A DNA stretch of 64,000 nt from Streptomyces sp. GESEQ-4 (lineage in GTDB: Bacteria > Actinomycetota > Actinomycetes > Streptomycetales > Streptomycetaceae), in contig NZ_JAFFSU010000016.1 of NCBI RefSeq assembly GCF_017948455.1, positions 122,464 to 186,463 of the forward strand, read 5' to 3'. The notes below the pieces were generated by a model. The model made no database searches. It was given only the letters and a program-made list of their open reading frames with translations, and was not told the DNA's origin. How positions within the stretch are numbered: position 1 is the first letter of the stretch; every line of letters starts with the position of its first letter. The position numbers were made by a program, and so were the translations under genes. This document shows, piece after piece, positions 8,407 through 17,235 of the stretch.

Positions 8407-10041
8407 ATGCCCCCACGGCAGAAGAAGGCCACAGCAGGACAGCTCGAACTGTCGGGCGCCACCAGCGTCAAGGACATCGAAACGCTGTTGTGGAAAGCGG
8501 CGGACAAGCTCCGCGGCTCCATGGATCCCTACAGGTACAAGGATCTTGTACTTGGGTTGATCTTCCTCAAGTACCTCTCTGACGCCTTTGAAGAGCGTCG
8601 CGATCAGCTCGTACAGGAGCTCACCGAGGAGGGCTTGGACGAGGAGCCACTCAAAGAGTTCCTCGAGTCCCAAGACGAGTACACCCGTGTCAACGTCTAC
8701 TGGGTTCCTGACATGGCTCGCTGGAATTCCATCGCCGCCAGGGCGAAGAGCGAGGGCATTGGGCAGCTTCTCGATGAAGCTATGGATGCCCTCATGCGCG
8801 AGAACGCCGCACTCACCGGCGTACTTCCGAAGATCTTCAACCGGGACAACGTCGATCAACGCCGCCTCGGCGAACTTGTCGATCTCCTCTCCGATGCCCG
8901 TTTCACGGGTGATGGTGAGCGTCGTGCGCAGGATGTCCTTGGCGAGGTCTACGAGTACTTCCTCGGAAACTTTGGGCGTGCGGCGGGCAAGGAAGCTGGC
9001 TCCTTCTACACCCCACGTAGCGTTGTCGAGTTGCTGGTGGAAGTCCTGGAGCCGTACGAGGGCAAGGTGTACGACCCATGCTGCGGCTCGGGTGGAATGT
9101 TCGTCCAGGCTGGCAAGTTCGTCGAGGCCCATGGCGGCTTGATCGGCAATGGCGACAAGCTGGACTTGTCGATCTACGGTCAGGAATCTAACGACGACAC
9201 CTGGCGCCTGGCCAAGATGAACCTCGCCATCCACGGCATCGACGGCAACCTCGCCCCGCGGTGGGGTGACACGTTCGCTGACGACAAGCACCCAGATCTG
9301 AAGGCCGACTTCGTCCTCGCGAACCCGCCGTTCAACATCAAGGACTGGCATCGCGTCGAGACCGACCCCCGCTGGAAGTACGGCGTCCCGCCGAAGAACA
9401 ACGCCAACTACGCTTGGCTCCAGCACATCATCAGCAAGCTCGGCGAGCGCGGCACGGCCGGTGTAGTCCTAGCGAACGGCTCCATGTCCTCGCAGACGAG
9501 CGGCGAGGGCGAAATCCGCAAGGCGATGGTCGACGCGGACCTGGTGGCGTGCATGGTGGCGCTGCCGTCGCAGCTGTTCCGGACGACGCAGATCCCGGCG
9601 TGCCTTTGGTTTCTGTCCAAGGATAAATCCCCGCAGGGCGCGAGGCGGTTGGAGGACCGCCGCGGCGAGATCCTCTTCATCGACGCCCGAGAGATGGGCG
9701 AGATGGAGGACCGCACGGAGCGCGTGCTGAGGCCGGACGACATCGCGAAGATCGCTGGGACGTACCACGCGTGGCGCGGGACGAAATCGGCGCGGGACGC
9801 GGGGATGGCGTACGAAGACGTGGCTGGGTTCTGCATGTCGGCAGATCTGGAGACGCTCCAGGGGAATGGTTACGTGCTGACGCCGGGTCGATACGTAGGC
9901 GCGGCGGAAGCCGAGCAGGAGGACCCGGGAGTTGTGGCGGAGCGTATCAAGACGCTGACGGGCGAGTTGTACGAGCTCTTCGACAAGTCGGACGAGCTGG
10001 CGAAGGCAGTGCGCGAGCAACTGGGGAGTATCGATGTCTGA
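8407..10041 (+). CDS. hsdM: Type I restriction-modification methyltransferase subunit HsdM
   Basis: A 544-residue N6-adenine DNA methyltransferase, the M subunit of a Type I system, which methylates the recognition sequence as M2S and is also needed for restriction. The N-terminal helical HsdM domain (residues about 15-165, LLWKAADKLRGSMDPYRYKD) precedes the methylase core with GSFYTPRSVVELL at 198-210, the AdoMet motif DPCCGSGG at 223-230 and the catalytic NPPF at 306-309, all intact. Length is typical. It overlaps hsdS by 8 bases. Codon use in the first part is less GC-biased at third positions than the surrounding genes, which hints at acquisition by transfer. Confidence 0.97.
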   Translation: MPPRQKKATAGQLELSGATSVKDIETLLWKAADKLRGSMDPYRYKDLVLGLIFLKYLSDAFEERRDQLVQELTEEGLDEEPLKEFLESQDEYTRVNVYWVPDMARWNSIAARAKSEGIGQLLDEAMDALMRENAALTGVLPKIFNRDNVDQRRLGELVDLLSDARFTGDGERRAQDVLGEVYEYFLGNFGRAAGKEAGSFYTPRSVVELLVEVLEPYEGKVYDPCCGSGGMFVQAGKFVEAHGGLIGNGDKLDLSIYGQESNDDTWRLAKMNLAIHGIDGNLAPRWGDTFADDKHPDLKADFVLANPPFNIKDWHRVETDPRWKYGVPPKNNANYAWLQHIISKLGERGTAGVVLANGSMSSQTSGEGEIRKAMVDADLVACMVALPSQLFRTTQIPACLWFLSKDKSPQGARRLEDRRGEILFIDAREMGEMEDRTERVLRPDDIAKIAGTYHAWRGTKSARDAGMAYEDVAGFCMSADLETLQGNGYVLTPGRYVGAAEAEQEDPGVVAERIKTLTGELYELFDKSDELAKAVREQLGSIDV

Positions 10042-11257
10042 GTGGCCCATCGTCAGGCTTGAATCACTCGGAGCCGCAGAGAAGCGTGCGTTCTCGATGG
10101 GACCTTTTGGCTCGGCGCTGACGGCTCGTGACTATGTCGATGATGGAGTTCCACTCGTCCGTGGGGTGAACCTCGGAAGGAGCCTGTTTTATGACGGTGG
10201 ATTCGTCTATATTACAGACCGGAAAGCGGACGAGTTCCCGGGAGCCAACCTATCTGCTGGGGATCTGGTGCTCGCGCACAGGGGCACCATCGGGCAGGTT
10301 TCGATGATTCCCAAAGACTCCAAGCATCCCCGATATGTACTGTCTTCCAGCCTGGTTAGGGCCCGGTTGAATCCTTCGATCGCCGTTCCGGAGTTCTACT
10401 ACTACTGGTTGAGGTCTCCGGCAGGGCAGCGTGAAATTCTCCAGCATGTCTCCACTGTTGGTGTGCCGGGGCTGGTTCAACCTGTGACAACCGTGAAGTC
10501 GTTTCGAGTACCGCGTCCCAGTCTCGATGAGCAGCAGGCCATCGCACAGATGCTCGGGGCGCTGGATGGCAAGATCGCCGTCAATGAGCGCATCGCCGCA
10601 ACAGTAGATGAACTCTGTGAAGCCCTCTTCGTTCAGCTAGTGAAGTCTGTCAACGCTCAGGGCGAACTCAAGTTGGGTGATGTCGCTGCCGTGAACACCC
10701 ATCAGGTAAAGCCGTCAAGCGACGGCAGCTTGCGCTACGTGGATATCTCCAGCGTTGGCGTGGGTTTCTATGAGTGGCCAGCGCTGACACCTTGGGACGA
10801 GGCTCCTGGTCGTGCACGCAGGAAGGCGCGCGTAGGTGACGTAATTTGGTCCACAGTGCGCCCGAATCGCCGTTCGCACGCACTCGTGATGGATGATGAT
10901 CCGCACCTAGTCTTCTCGACGGGCCTGGCAGTATTGAGCCCCGTACAGGTGGGCCCGGCGTTTCTGTATGAAGCTGCTCGAACCGCTGCGTTCCAGACGT
11001 ACCTCGAGAGCGTCGCTGAGGGGAGCGCTTACCCTGCGGTCCGCGCAGAAAAATTCAAGGAAGCTCCGATTCCGTACGTTCCCGACGAAACGAGGGTGCG
11101 ATTCGAGTCGACGGCTATGCATTTGCGTCAGCGCGCACACAGCGCGGCCGTTGAATCCCGAGCCCTTGCCGCCCTCCGTGACACCCTGCTTCCCCAGCTC
11201 ATGTCCGGCAAGATCCGCGTCCGTGACGCGGAGAAGACCGTCGAGGAGGCGGTGTGA
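10034..11257 (+). CDS. hsdS: Type I restriction-modification specificity subunit HsdS
   Basis: A 407-residue specificity subunit that recognises a bipartite DNA target. Two target-recognition domains are visible: residues about 3-155 (begins EWPIVRLESLG, GPFGSALTARDY, later VTTVKSFRVPRPSLDEQQAI) and about 215-360 (LKLGDVAAVN, VGDVIWSTVRPNRR). Each is followed by a conserved helix: LGALDGKIAVNERIA in the middle and ALRDTLLPQLMSGKIRV at the C-terminus, which set the spacing of the half-sites. Start overlaps hsdM and the end overlaps hsdR by four bases. Its composition is clearly less GC-rich than that of hsdR, as expected of the fast-evolving, exchangeable subunit. The recognition sequence cannot be predicted by eye. 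Confidence 0.96.
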   Translation: MSEWPIVRLESLGAAEKRAFSMGPFGSALTARDYVDDGVPLVRGVNLGRSLFYDGGFVYITDRKADEFPGANLSAGDLVLAHRGTIGQVSMIPKDSKHPRYVLSSSLVRARLNPSIAVPEFYYYWLRSPAGQREILQHVSTVGVPGLVQPVTTVKSFRVPRPSLDEQQAIAQMLGALDGKIAVNERIAATVDELCEALFVQLVKSVNAQGELKLGDVAAVNTHQVKPSSDGSLRYVDISSVGVGFYEWPALTPWDEAPGRARRKARVGDVIWSTVRPNRRSHALVMDDDPHLVFSTGLAVLSPVQVGPAFLYEAARTAAFQTYLESVAEGSAYPAVRAEKFKEAPIPYVPDETRVRFESTAMHLRQRAHSAAVESRALAALRDTLLPQLMSGKIRVRDAEKTVEEAV

Positions 11258-14200
11258 GTACCCAAGCGCGAGCGAGCGACTCTGATTACGACGGCCGTGA
11301 CCGTGGCCGTGACAGCTTCCGCCTATTCGAGGCCGACTGGGAGAACCTCGCCCTCGACGAGCTCGGCGAGCTCGCCTGGCAGCCGGCCCCCGGCAACGAG
11401 TTCGCTCCTGGCTCCGGCCAGCGGGCTTCCTGGGATGACCTGATCCTCTACCAGGACCTCCGCGATGCCATCGAGCGCCTCAACCCCGAACTCCCCTCGG
11501 ACGCTGTCCGCGAAGCCCTCGCTATCGCCGCGACGCCGCAGTCGCAGGACGCGTACGAGGAGAACCGCACCGCGCACAGGTACTTCGTCGACGGCATCCG
11601 CGCCGTCACGTACACCGACGAGTACGGCGCCGAGCACAACCCCACCGTCCGCCTCGTCGACTTCGACGACCCGGAGTCGAACACATACCGCGTACACAAC
11701 CAGGTCCGCGTGATCGACGGCACGGACAAGAACCGCCGGTTCGACCTCGTCCTGTACGTCAACGGCCTGCCTCTCGCGGTCGTCGAGCTCAAGCGTGCCG
11801 CTGACGAGGACGCCACCCTGCGTGACGCGCACACTCAAGTGCTGCGCTACCGCGACGAGTTCCCGACAGCGTTCCGCTACAACGAGGTCGTGCTCCTCTC
11901 GGACGGGATCACGGCCAAGTACGGCACGATGTTTACCCCGTTCGAGCACTTCGCGCCGTGGAACGTGGACGAGGACGGCGAGCCCGTCGAGTCCCTGGCC
12001 GCGACCAGCCCTGAGCAGCTCGGCCAACACCTGGCCCTGCACGGCCTGTTCGCCCAACACCGCTTCCTGCCGCTGGTCCGCGGCTTCATCAACTTCGTCT
12101 CGGCCAAGGGCCGGATGAAGCGGATGGCCAAGCCGCATCAGTACTTCGCCGTCACCAAGGCCGCCGAGGCCGTGCGCGCAGCATCGGCCAGTGACGGCCG
12201 GGCCGGCGTCGTGTGGCACACGCAGGGCTCCGGCAAGTCCGAGGAGATGGTGCTCACCAGCAATCAGATCTCCCGCGATCCCGAGCTGCACAACCCCACC
12301 ATCGTCGTCATCACCGACCGCACCGACCTGGACGACCAGCTCTTCACCACGTTCCTGGAGAGCGAGGTCCTGCCGGGCGAGCCGAAGCACGTGGAGACCC
12401 GTGCAGAACTGCGCGAGGAGCTCACCAACCGGCGTACCGGCGGCATCCTCTTCACCACGCTCCAGAAGTTCGGCCTGACGAAGGCGGAGAAGGAAGCCGG
12501 GGCCGACCACCCGCTCCTCTCCGAGCGCCGCAACATCGTCGTGATCGTCGACGAGGCGCACCGCAGCCACTACGACAACCTCGACGGCTACGCCCGCCAC
12601 CTGCGCGACGCCCTCCCGCACGCCACGCTCCTCGCCTTCACCGGCACCCCGATCTCCTTCGCGGAGCGCAACACACGCGAGGTCTTCGGCGACTACATCG
12701 ACATCTACGACCTCAAGCGCGCCGCCGACGACGGCGCCACAGTCCGTGTCTTCCACGAGAGCCGCGTCATCGGCCTCAACCTCGCCCAAGACGTCGACCC
12801 CGAGCAGCTGGACCAAGAGGTCGACCAGCTCACCGACGGCCTCGACGAGACCGAACGCCGCCGCATAGAACAGGCCGTCGTACAGATGAATGCCCTGTAC
12901 GGTGCGCCGGAACGCATCAAGACCCTCACCGAAGACCTGGTAGCGCACTGGGAGCGGCGGCGCGAGGTAATGCGCCCGTTCGTCGGCGGCCCCGGCAAGG
13001 CAATGATCGTCTGCCCGACGCGCGAGATCTGCGTCAAGGTCTACGACGCCCTCAAGGCACTCCGCCCCGAGTGGCACAACCCGGCGGTCGACAAGGGCAC
13101 GATGAAGATCGTCTTCTCGACGAACTCCCGTAAGGACGAAATGGAGTTGCTCGTCCACGCGCTACGCCCCAGCCAGCAGAAGACCGTACAGCTGCGAGCC
13201 AAGGAACCCGACGACGAGCTCGAGCTCCTCATCGTCAACAACATGCTCCTCACCGGCTTCGACGCCCCGCCGATCCACACCATGTACCTGGACCGGCCCC
13301 TCAAGGGTGCAGGCCTCATGCAGGCCCTGGCTCGCGTAAACCGGCGCCACCGTGACAAGCAGGACGGCCTTCTCGTCGGCTATGCGCCGCTGACGGAGAA
13401 CCTGCAGAAGGCAATCGCCGAGTACTCCGCCCGAGACCAGGAAGACCAGACCCTCGGCCAGGACCTCGACCGCGCCGTCACCGAGCTGAAGAACGAACGC
13501 GACATCCTCGAAGGCATCCTGCTCGGCATCGACTGGCGCGGCCTGCTCGCCCGCCCCGGTCAGCGCGCCCACCTGGAGGCGATCCTTAAGACCGCCAACT
13601 TCCTGCGCGACCCGCGCACCCCCGGCAACGACGCAGACGACCCACACGACACGCTCGGCCGTCGCTTCCGTGAACACGCCTTCCGCCTGGAGCGTTTCCA
13701 CGCGCTCACCGCTTCCAGCACCGCCCTCGCCGACCGCTTCGGCGAGGACGAGGCACGCAGACTGCGCCGCGACATCCAGTTCTTTGTCGAGGTCCGTGGC
13801 TGGATGGCCAAGCTGGACGCCCAAGACCGGGACGCCCAAGGGCTGCCCATCGGGCGCGACGTCGAGATGTACCTGCAGCAGCTCACCTCCGCGGCAGTGG
13901 AGACGGGCGGCGTCACCGACCTGTACGCGGAGGCCGGCCTCGGCGTCGCCGACCTCTCGGCTCTCAACGAAGCGGTACTCGGCCAGCTCCAGCATTCAGA
14001 GACCCCACACCTGGCGGCCGAGGCGCTGCGCCGACTCATCGAGAAGAAGATGCGGGAGGTCACCCGCCACAACATCGTGCGGCAGACCACCTTCTCGGAG
14101 CGCCTGCAAGACCTGATGGTCCGCTACATGCGACAGCAGCTCACCAGCGCCGAACTCATCGCCCAGCTCGTCGAGTTGGCCAAAGAGATCGCCGAGGACA

Positions 14201-14529
14201 CCAAGCGCGGCGAGAAGTTCACCCCGCCTCTCAACGACAGCGAGCTTGCCTTCTACGACGCCGTAGCCGACCACGGCACGGCCCGCGAGCTCATGGGTGA
14301 CGAGGTCCTTGCCGAGATCGCCCGTAAGCTCGTCACCCGCGTACGCAAGCAGCTCAAGCCCGACTGGATCTCCCGCGAATCCGTCCGCGCAGGCCTGCGC
14401 TCGGAGATCCGCCGCCTGCTCGCCCTCAGCAAGTACCCGCCGGACCAGGCCCCGGAGGCCGTCGAGCTGGTCATCAAGCAGATGGAGCACTTCGCCGACG
14501 AGTGGTCGGCAAATACCGCTGCCGGATGA
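11254..14529 (+). CDS. hsdR: Type I restriction endonuclease/translocase subunit HsdR
   Basis: A 1091-residue motor and nuclease subunit that translocates and cuts unmethylated DNA. The N-terminal PD-(D/E)xK nuclease is intact: D164 in RRFDLVLYVNG and E178-x-K180 in AVVELKRA. The superfamily 2 helicase follows with Walker A TQGSGKS (about 323-329), DEAH at 433-436, the FTGTPI motif near 470, and motif VI-like QALARVNRRHRD near 690-700. The C-terminal 350 residues are the helical domain that docks on M2S. The GTG start overlaps hsdS by four bases (translational coupling). Length fits the 1000-1100 residue norm. With hsdM and hsdS it forms a complete, apparently functional operon. Confidence 0.97.
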   Translation: MSTQARASDSDYDGRDRGRDSFRLFEADWENLALDELGELAWQPAPGNEFAPGSGQRASWDDLILYQDLRDAIERLNPELPSDAVREALAIAATPQSQDAYEENRTAHRYFVDGIRAVTYTDEYGAEHNPTVRLVDFDDPESNTYRVHNQVRVIDGTDKNRRFDLVLYVNGLPLAVVELKRAADEDATLRDAHTQVLRYRDEFPTAFRYNEVVLLSDGITAKYGTMFTPFEHFAPWNVDEDGEPVESLAATSPEQLGQHLALHGLFAQHRFLPLVRGFINFVSAKGRMKRMAKPHQYFAVTKAAEAVRAASASDGRAGVVWHTQGSGKSEEMVLTSNQISRDPELHNPTIVVITDRTDLDDQLFTTFLESEVLPGEPKHVETRAELREELTNRRTGGILFTTLQKFGLTKAEKEAGADHPLLSERRNIVVIVDEAHRSHYDNLDGYARHLRDALPHATLLAFTGTPISFAERNTREVFGDYIDIYDLKRAADDGATVRVFHESRVIGLNLAQDVDPEQLDQEVDQLTDGLDETERRRIEQAVVQMNALYGAPERIKTLTEDLVAHWERRREVMRPFVGGPGKAMIVCPTREICVKVYDALKALRPEWHNPAVDKGTMKIVFSTNSRKDEMELLVHALRPSQQKTVQLRAKEPDDELELLIVNNMLLTGFDAPPIHTMYLDRPLKGAGLMQALARVNRRHRDKQDGLLVGYAPLTENLQKAIAEYSARDQEDQTLGQDLDRAVTELKNERDILEGILLGIDWRGLLARPGQRAHLEAILKTANFLRDPRTPGNDADDPHDTLGRRFREHAFRLERFHALTASSTALADRFGEDEARRLRRDIQFFVEVRGWMAKLDAQDRDAQGLPIGRDVEMYLQQLTSAAVETGGVTDLYAEAGLGVADLSALNEAVLGQLQHSETPHLAAEALRRLIEKKMREVTRHNIVRQTTFSERLQDLMVRYMRQQLTSAELIAQLVELAKEIAEDTKRGEKFTPPLNDSELAFYDAVADHGTARELMGDEVLAEIARKLVTRVRKQLKPDWISRESVRAGLRSEIRRLLALSKYPPDQAPEAVELVIKQMEHFADEWSANTAAG

Positions 14530-14609
14530 CCCGTGCTGCCGGTTTCAGTCCCAGCCGTGGCATCGGCGTCGGACTTGTACCCCGGTGATCGGCGTCGACT
14601 CTGCTGACT

Positions 14610-14648
14610 GCTGGACTCCAACTTCCCTTCAGGCAACTGGAGTCCAGC
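14610..14648 (+). terminator. Hairpin downstream of hsdR
   Basis: An 11-bp perfect stem (GCTGGACTCCA at 14610-14620 with TGGAGTCCAGC at 14638-14648) and a 17-base loop stands 80 bases after the hsdR stop. No U-tract follows, as is common for Streptomyces terminators. It could alternatively be an operator for the next gene. Confidence 0.45.
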
Positions 14649-14759
14649 GACAGAGGCGAGTGCCAGGTGACCAGGCGTGTTACGTCGTAGGGCAACATGT
14701 GCAGTTGGCGCAGTGCGGCGAGGCTGATCGATGCTAATGAGAGCGGCTGGAGTAGGGTG

Positions 14760-15926
14760 ATGAGTTTTCCGACAAGCGAGATGGTCAGCGCAATGTCGTG
14801 GTACTGGAAGTTCCAGGGCCTGCACGACCTGCTACTGGAGCGTCACCCGGAGTGGGGCCATCGGGTGGGCGTCGTGGACGGCAAGAGCATCTTGAAGATC
14901 ACCCTCGTTGATGAGACGGACAGCGGTGTAGCTCTTGCCGTCGTGCGTGCGCACCACACGCAAGTCTGGGCGGTCATCGACGGCATGGATGTATTCCATG
15001 GGAATCTCCTCGTGTGGCCCCTCCAGGGCACCTCTGACGAGACTCTCGTGGACGCTCTTGACGCCTGCGCCGTGGCTGCTGAACGGAGAGAACCGCTGCC
15101 TTCCCCATGGCGCTGGAACGAATCCGGGTCATCGGAACTCACCGAACTGGCCGAGCTCCTCGCCGCGCGTCGTGTGACCGTCGAGCACGTGACGGCAGGC
15201 AACCGGTACCGCGCTTTGAGGAACGGGGTGGTGGGCCTCGAAGTTGACATCGCTGAGCCCTGGGAGGGCCAGTTCCTGGAGGCGCGAACGGACGACATGG
15301 ACATGCGGGTCTCCTTGAAGCCCGACCTGGGGTGGCTCGTCGACGTCCGGTACGACCAGGAGGGCGTCTGGCGGCGCGTCGATCTGGGCGCGTGGCTCGA
15401 GGGTCAGGAGAGCAGCCCGGAACCAGGTGTCCCGCTGGGCAGAGTCACGCTCTCTCAGCTCGCCGATTTCGTTGCTCACGAACTCCGCAGCATCGACGCG
15501 GCGGAGTACTGGGAACCCGAGATCGAGTACGGCGATCCGCGCGACGAGAATGCTGTGCTGGCTCCCGTCAAGCTCTCGCCTGTCATGCTGGCAGAGGCCG
15601 TAGTCGCGCAGTTGAGGGAACGCGGGTTCGGCGACGTTTCTGAGGACAGGGGCGACTCTGTGTTCCGATCCGACCGCTTCTGGATCGAGTGGAGGGAGGC
15701 CGACTCCAGCCTGTCGACGTCAATGCTGCAGAGATTGAACGGCATCGCTGCGGCCGAGGGCCGACGGCTCATACTGCTTACTACGTCGGACATCAGTCGG
15801 CCAGCCGTCACTTTCGCTGACAAGGCGCGTGGCTACGTCTTCCAGGTCAGGCGGGACACCGGTGAGCTGATGCCACTGAACCGCCGGGCTCGTGAGACCC
15901 AGCTGCCCCGGTCACAGCACACTTAG
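14760..15926 (+). CDS. Uncharacterised protein with Mrr-like C-terminal domain
   Basis: A 388-residue acidic protein that I do not recognise over most of its length. The N-terminal two thirds are rich in Trp, Asp and Glu (WYWKFQGLHDLLLE, EGQFLEARTDDMDMR). The last 110 residues resemble a restriction-endonuclease-like (Mrr) fold: DSVFRSDRFWIEWREA, a helix, then RLILLTTSDISRPAVTFADK, comparable to the strand-helix-strand end of Mrr proteins, but the expected Q/E-x-K of the active site reads I-E-W-R-E. Start at ATG 14760 is supported by GGAG about 8 bases upstream; an in-frame ATG at 14697 lacks this. It follows hsdR and precedes a kinase-like gene, so it may be an accessory of the defence island. 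Confidence 0.6.
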   Translation: MSFPTSEMVSAMSWYWKFQGLHDLLLERHPEWGHRVGVVDGKSILKITLVDETDSGVALAVVRAHHTQVWAVIDGMDVFHGNLLVWPLQGTSDETLVDALDACAVAAERREPLPSPWRWNESGSSELTELAELLAARRVTVEHVTAGNRYRALRNGVVGLEVDIAEPWEGQFLEARTDDMDMRVSLKPDLGWLVDVRYDQEGVWRRVDLGAWLEGQESSPEPGVPLGRVTLSQLADFVAHELRSIDAAEYWEPEIEYGDPRDENAVLAPVKLSPVMLAEAVVAQLRERGFGDVSEDRGDSVFRSDRFWIEWREADSSLSTSMLQRLNGIAAAEGRRLILLTTSDISRPAVTFADKARGYVFQVRRDTGELMPLNRRARETQLPRSQHT

Positions 15927-16012
15927 GCCGGGCCTCCTCCCAGTGCTGCCCTGGCCCACGCTGGCCGGGGCAGCGTCCCGTTCGCCCGTCTACTCCCTGA
16001 GGAACTGCGCCT

Positions 16013-16828
16013 GTGTCCATGCCTCGCGTCGCCTTCGACGAGTTGCCTGTCGCTGCCCGCCAGGCGGTCACCCTCCAGACCGGCCTCATCAATGCGGCCC
16101 ACACGGCCGGCGGCGGCATCAACAGCGCCCTCGCCGCCCTCCTCGAGACTGAGACCGGTCCCGTCTTCGTCAAGGGCATCCCGGCCGACAACCCGCAGGT
16201 TGCCTCCCAGAAGCGAGAGATCGCGATCAGCTCTTACCTGCCTGCGACCTGCCCGAGGCTGCTGTGGCACGTGGAGGCAGGCGGCTGGGTGCTCCTTGGC
16301 TACGAGGCCGTCAACGGCCGCCACGCCGACTACACCTCCACGGACGATCTCACTCTGGTCTTGGACGCGCTCGTCGAGTTGCAAGAGGTCACTGCGCCTG
16401 ACGATGTCGACCTGAAGACGGCGGAGGAGCGATGGGGGATGTACGCGGAGAAAGGACAGGCGGAACTGTTCGCCGGGGACGCTCTGTTGCACACGGACTT
16501 CGCCCCGGACAACGTCCTCATCCACGACGGCAGGGCGCGCCTGATCGACTGGGCGTGGCCGACGCGGGGTGCGGCCTGGATCGATCCGTACATGCTCGCA
16601 CTGCGGATCATGGAGGCTGGGGCGACAGCTGCGGAGGCGGTTTCGTGGGCACAGCGTGTTCCGTCGTGGCACGAGGCCGATCCCAAGGCGTTGGGCGCGT
16701 TTGCTGCTGCCACGGCACAGCTGTGGCAGGAGATCGCTGCCGAGAATCCTGCGCCTTGGAAAGTGGCGATGGCTGGCCACGCTGCCCAGCTGAGGACTTT
16801 CCTTCTCGTAACGGCCTGGGCGTCGTAG
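16013..16828 (+). CDS. Aminoglycoside phosphotransferase / choline kinase-like protein
   Basis: A 271-residue kinase of the APH fold. It has the catalytic loop LLHTDFAPDNVLIHDG (about residues 156-171, H-x-D-x-x-x-x-N) and the metal-binding LIDWAWPTRGAAWIDPY segment after it, where DW replaces the DFG-type motif. A phosphate-anchoring loop near the N-terminus (GGGINSALAALL) and a FVKG strand bearing the probable ATP-contacting lysine complete the core. GTG 16013 is used because GAGGA precedes it at the right distance. Members of this family in Streptomyces act on small molecules or are uncharacterised, and sequence alone does not show antibiotic resistance. It is separated from its neighbours by about 90 and 400 bases. 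Confidence 0.8.
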   Translation: MSMPRVAFDELPVAARQAVTLQTGLINAAHTAGGGINSALAALLETETGPVFVKGIPADNPQVASQKREIAISSYLPATCPRLLWHVEAGGWVLLGYEAVNGRHADYTSTDDLTLVLDALVELQEVTAPDDVDLKTAEERWGMYAEKGQAELFAGDALLHTDFAPDNVLIHDGRARLIDWAWPTRGAAWIDPYMLALRIMEAGATAAEAVSWAQRVPSWHEADPKALGAFAAATAQLWQEIAAENPAPWKVAMAGHAAQLRTFLLVTAWAS

Positions 16829-17235
16829 CTGGCCACGCAGGCCACAACACACCACGCGGACGGCGCTGTTGGGGCTCGGGTACGTCGATGAGGCGGCGCA
16901 CGCCACACCCGCTCCAGCCGTGTGCGCGCCCAGCTCGGCGAGCTCTACCCATGCGCCGTGGGCAACAGCGCGGCCCCACCCGCGCGTGAGGCCCGCGATA
17001 GGATCCGCGACCGCACTCCTCCTCCACCTCAGATGATCACGAATCGCACGTAGTGCGACTGCGCCCAAAGCCCTGCCTGTCCCCCTCGTGAGCCACACGC
17101 AAGTGCGCGCCAGGGAGTGACGATTTCACGCCTCGCTTTCCATAGCGTTCTGGTCGTGGCCGCAGAGCCCCGAAACAGACACCGCTTTGAAGTGTGCACC
17201 GCTTTGAAGTGTGCACCGCTTTATGGAGGCAATGG
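16829..17235. other. Intergenic region
   Basis: About 400 bases between the phosphotransferase and the hydrolase lipoprotein. I find no convincing coding sequence; frames on both strands lack a domain pattern. The right end carries a 17-bp tandem repeat and must hold the hydrolase promoter. Confidence 0.5.
17180..17222 (+). repeat. 17-bp tandem direct repeat, 2.5 copies
   Basis: The unit CACCGCTTTGAAGTGTG occurs at 17180-17196 and 17197-17213, followed by a partial copy CACCGCTTT at 17214-17222. It ends 13 bases before the lipoprotein ATG and abuts its ribosome site, so copy number could influence expression of that gene. Confidence 0.85.

Noticed and set aside
11323..13158. 611-codon minus-strand frame opposite hsdR
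   Set aside because: Shadow of hsdR; Val/Asp/Glu/Leu-rich translation typical of antisense GC-rich frames.
16013..16828. Antibiotic-resistance call for the phosphotransferase
   Set aside because: The APH fold is certain enough, but the family is broad and nothing nearby points to an antibiotic substrate.
15923..17098. 391-codon minus-strand frame opposite the phosphotransferase
   Set aside because: No recognisable domain; the opposite strand has the HTDFAPDN kinase loop.
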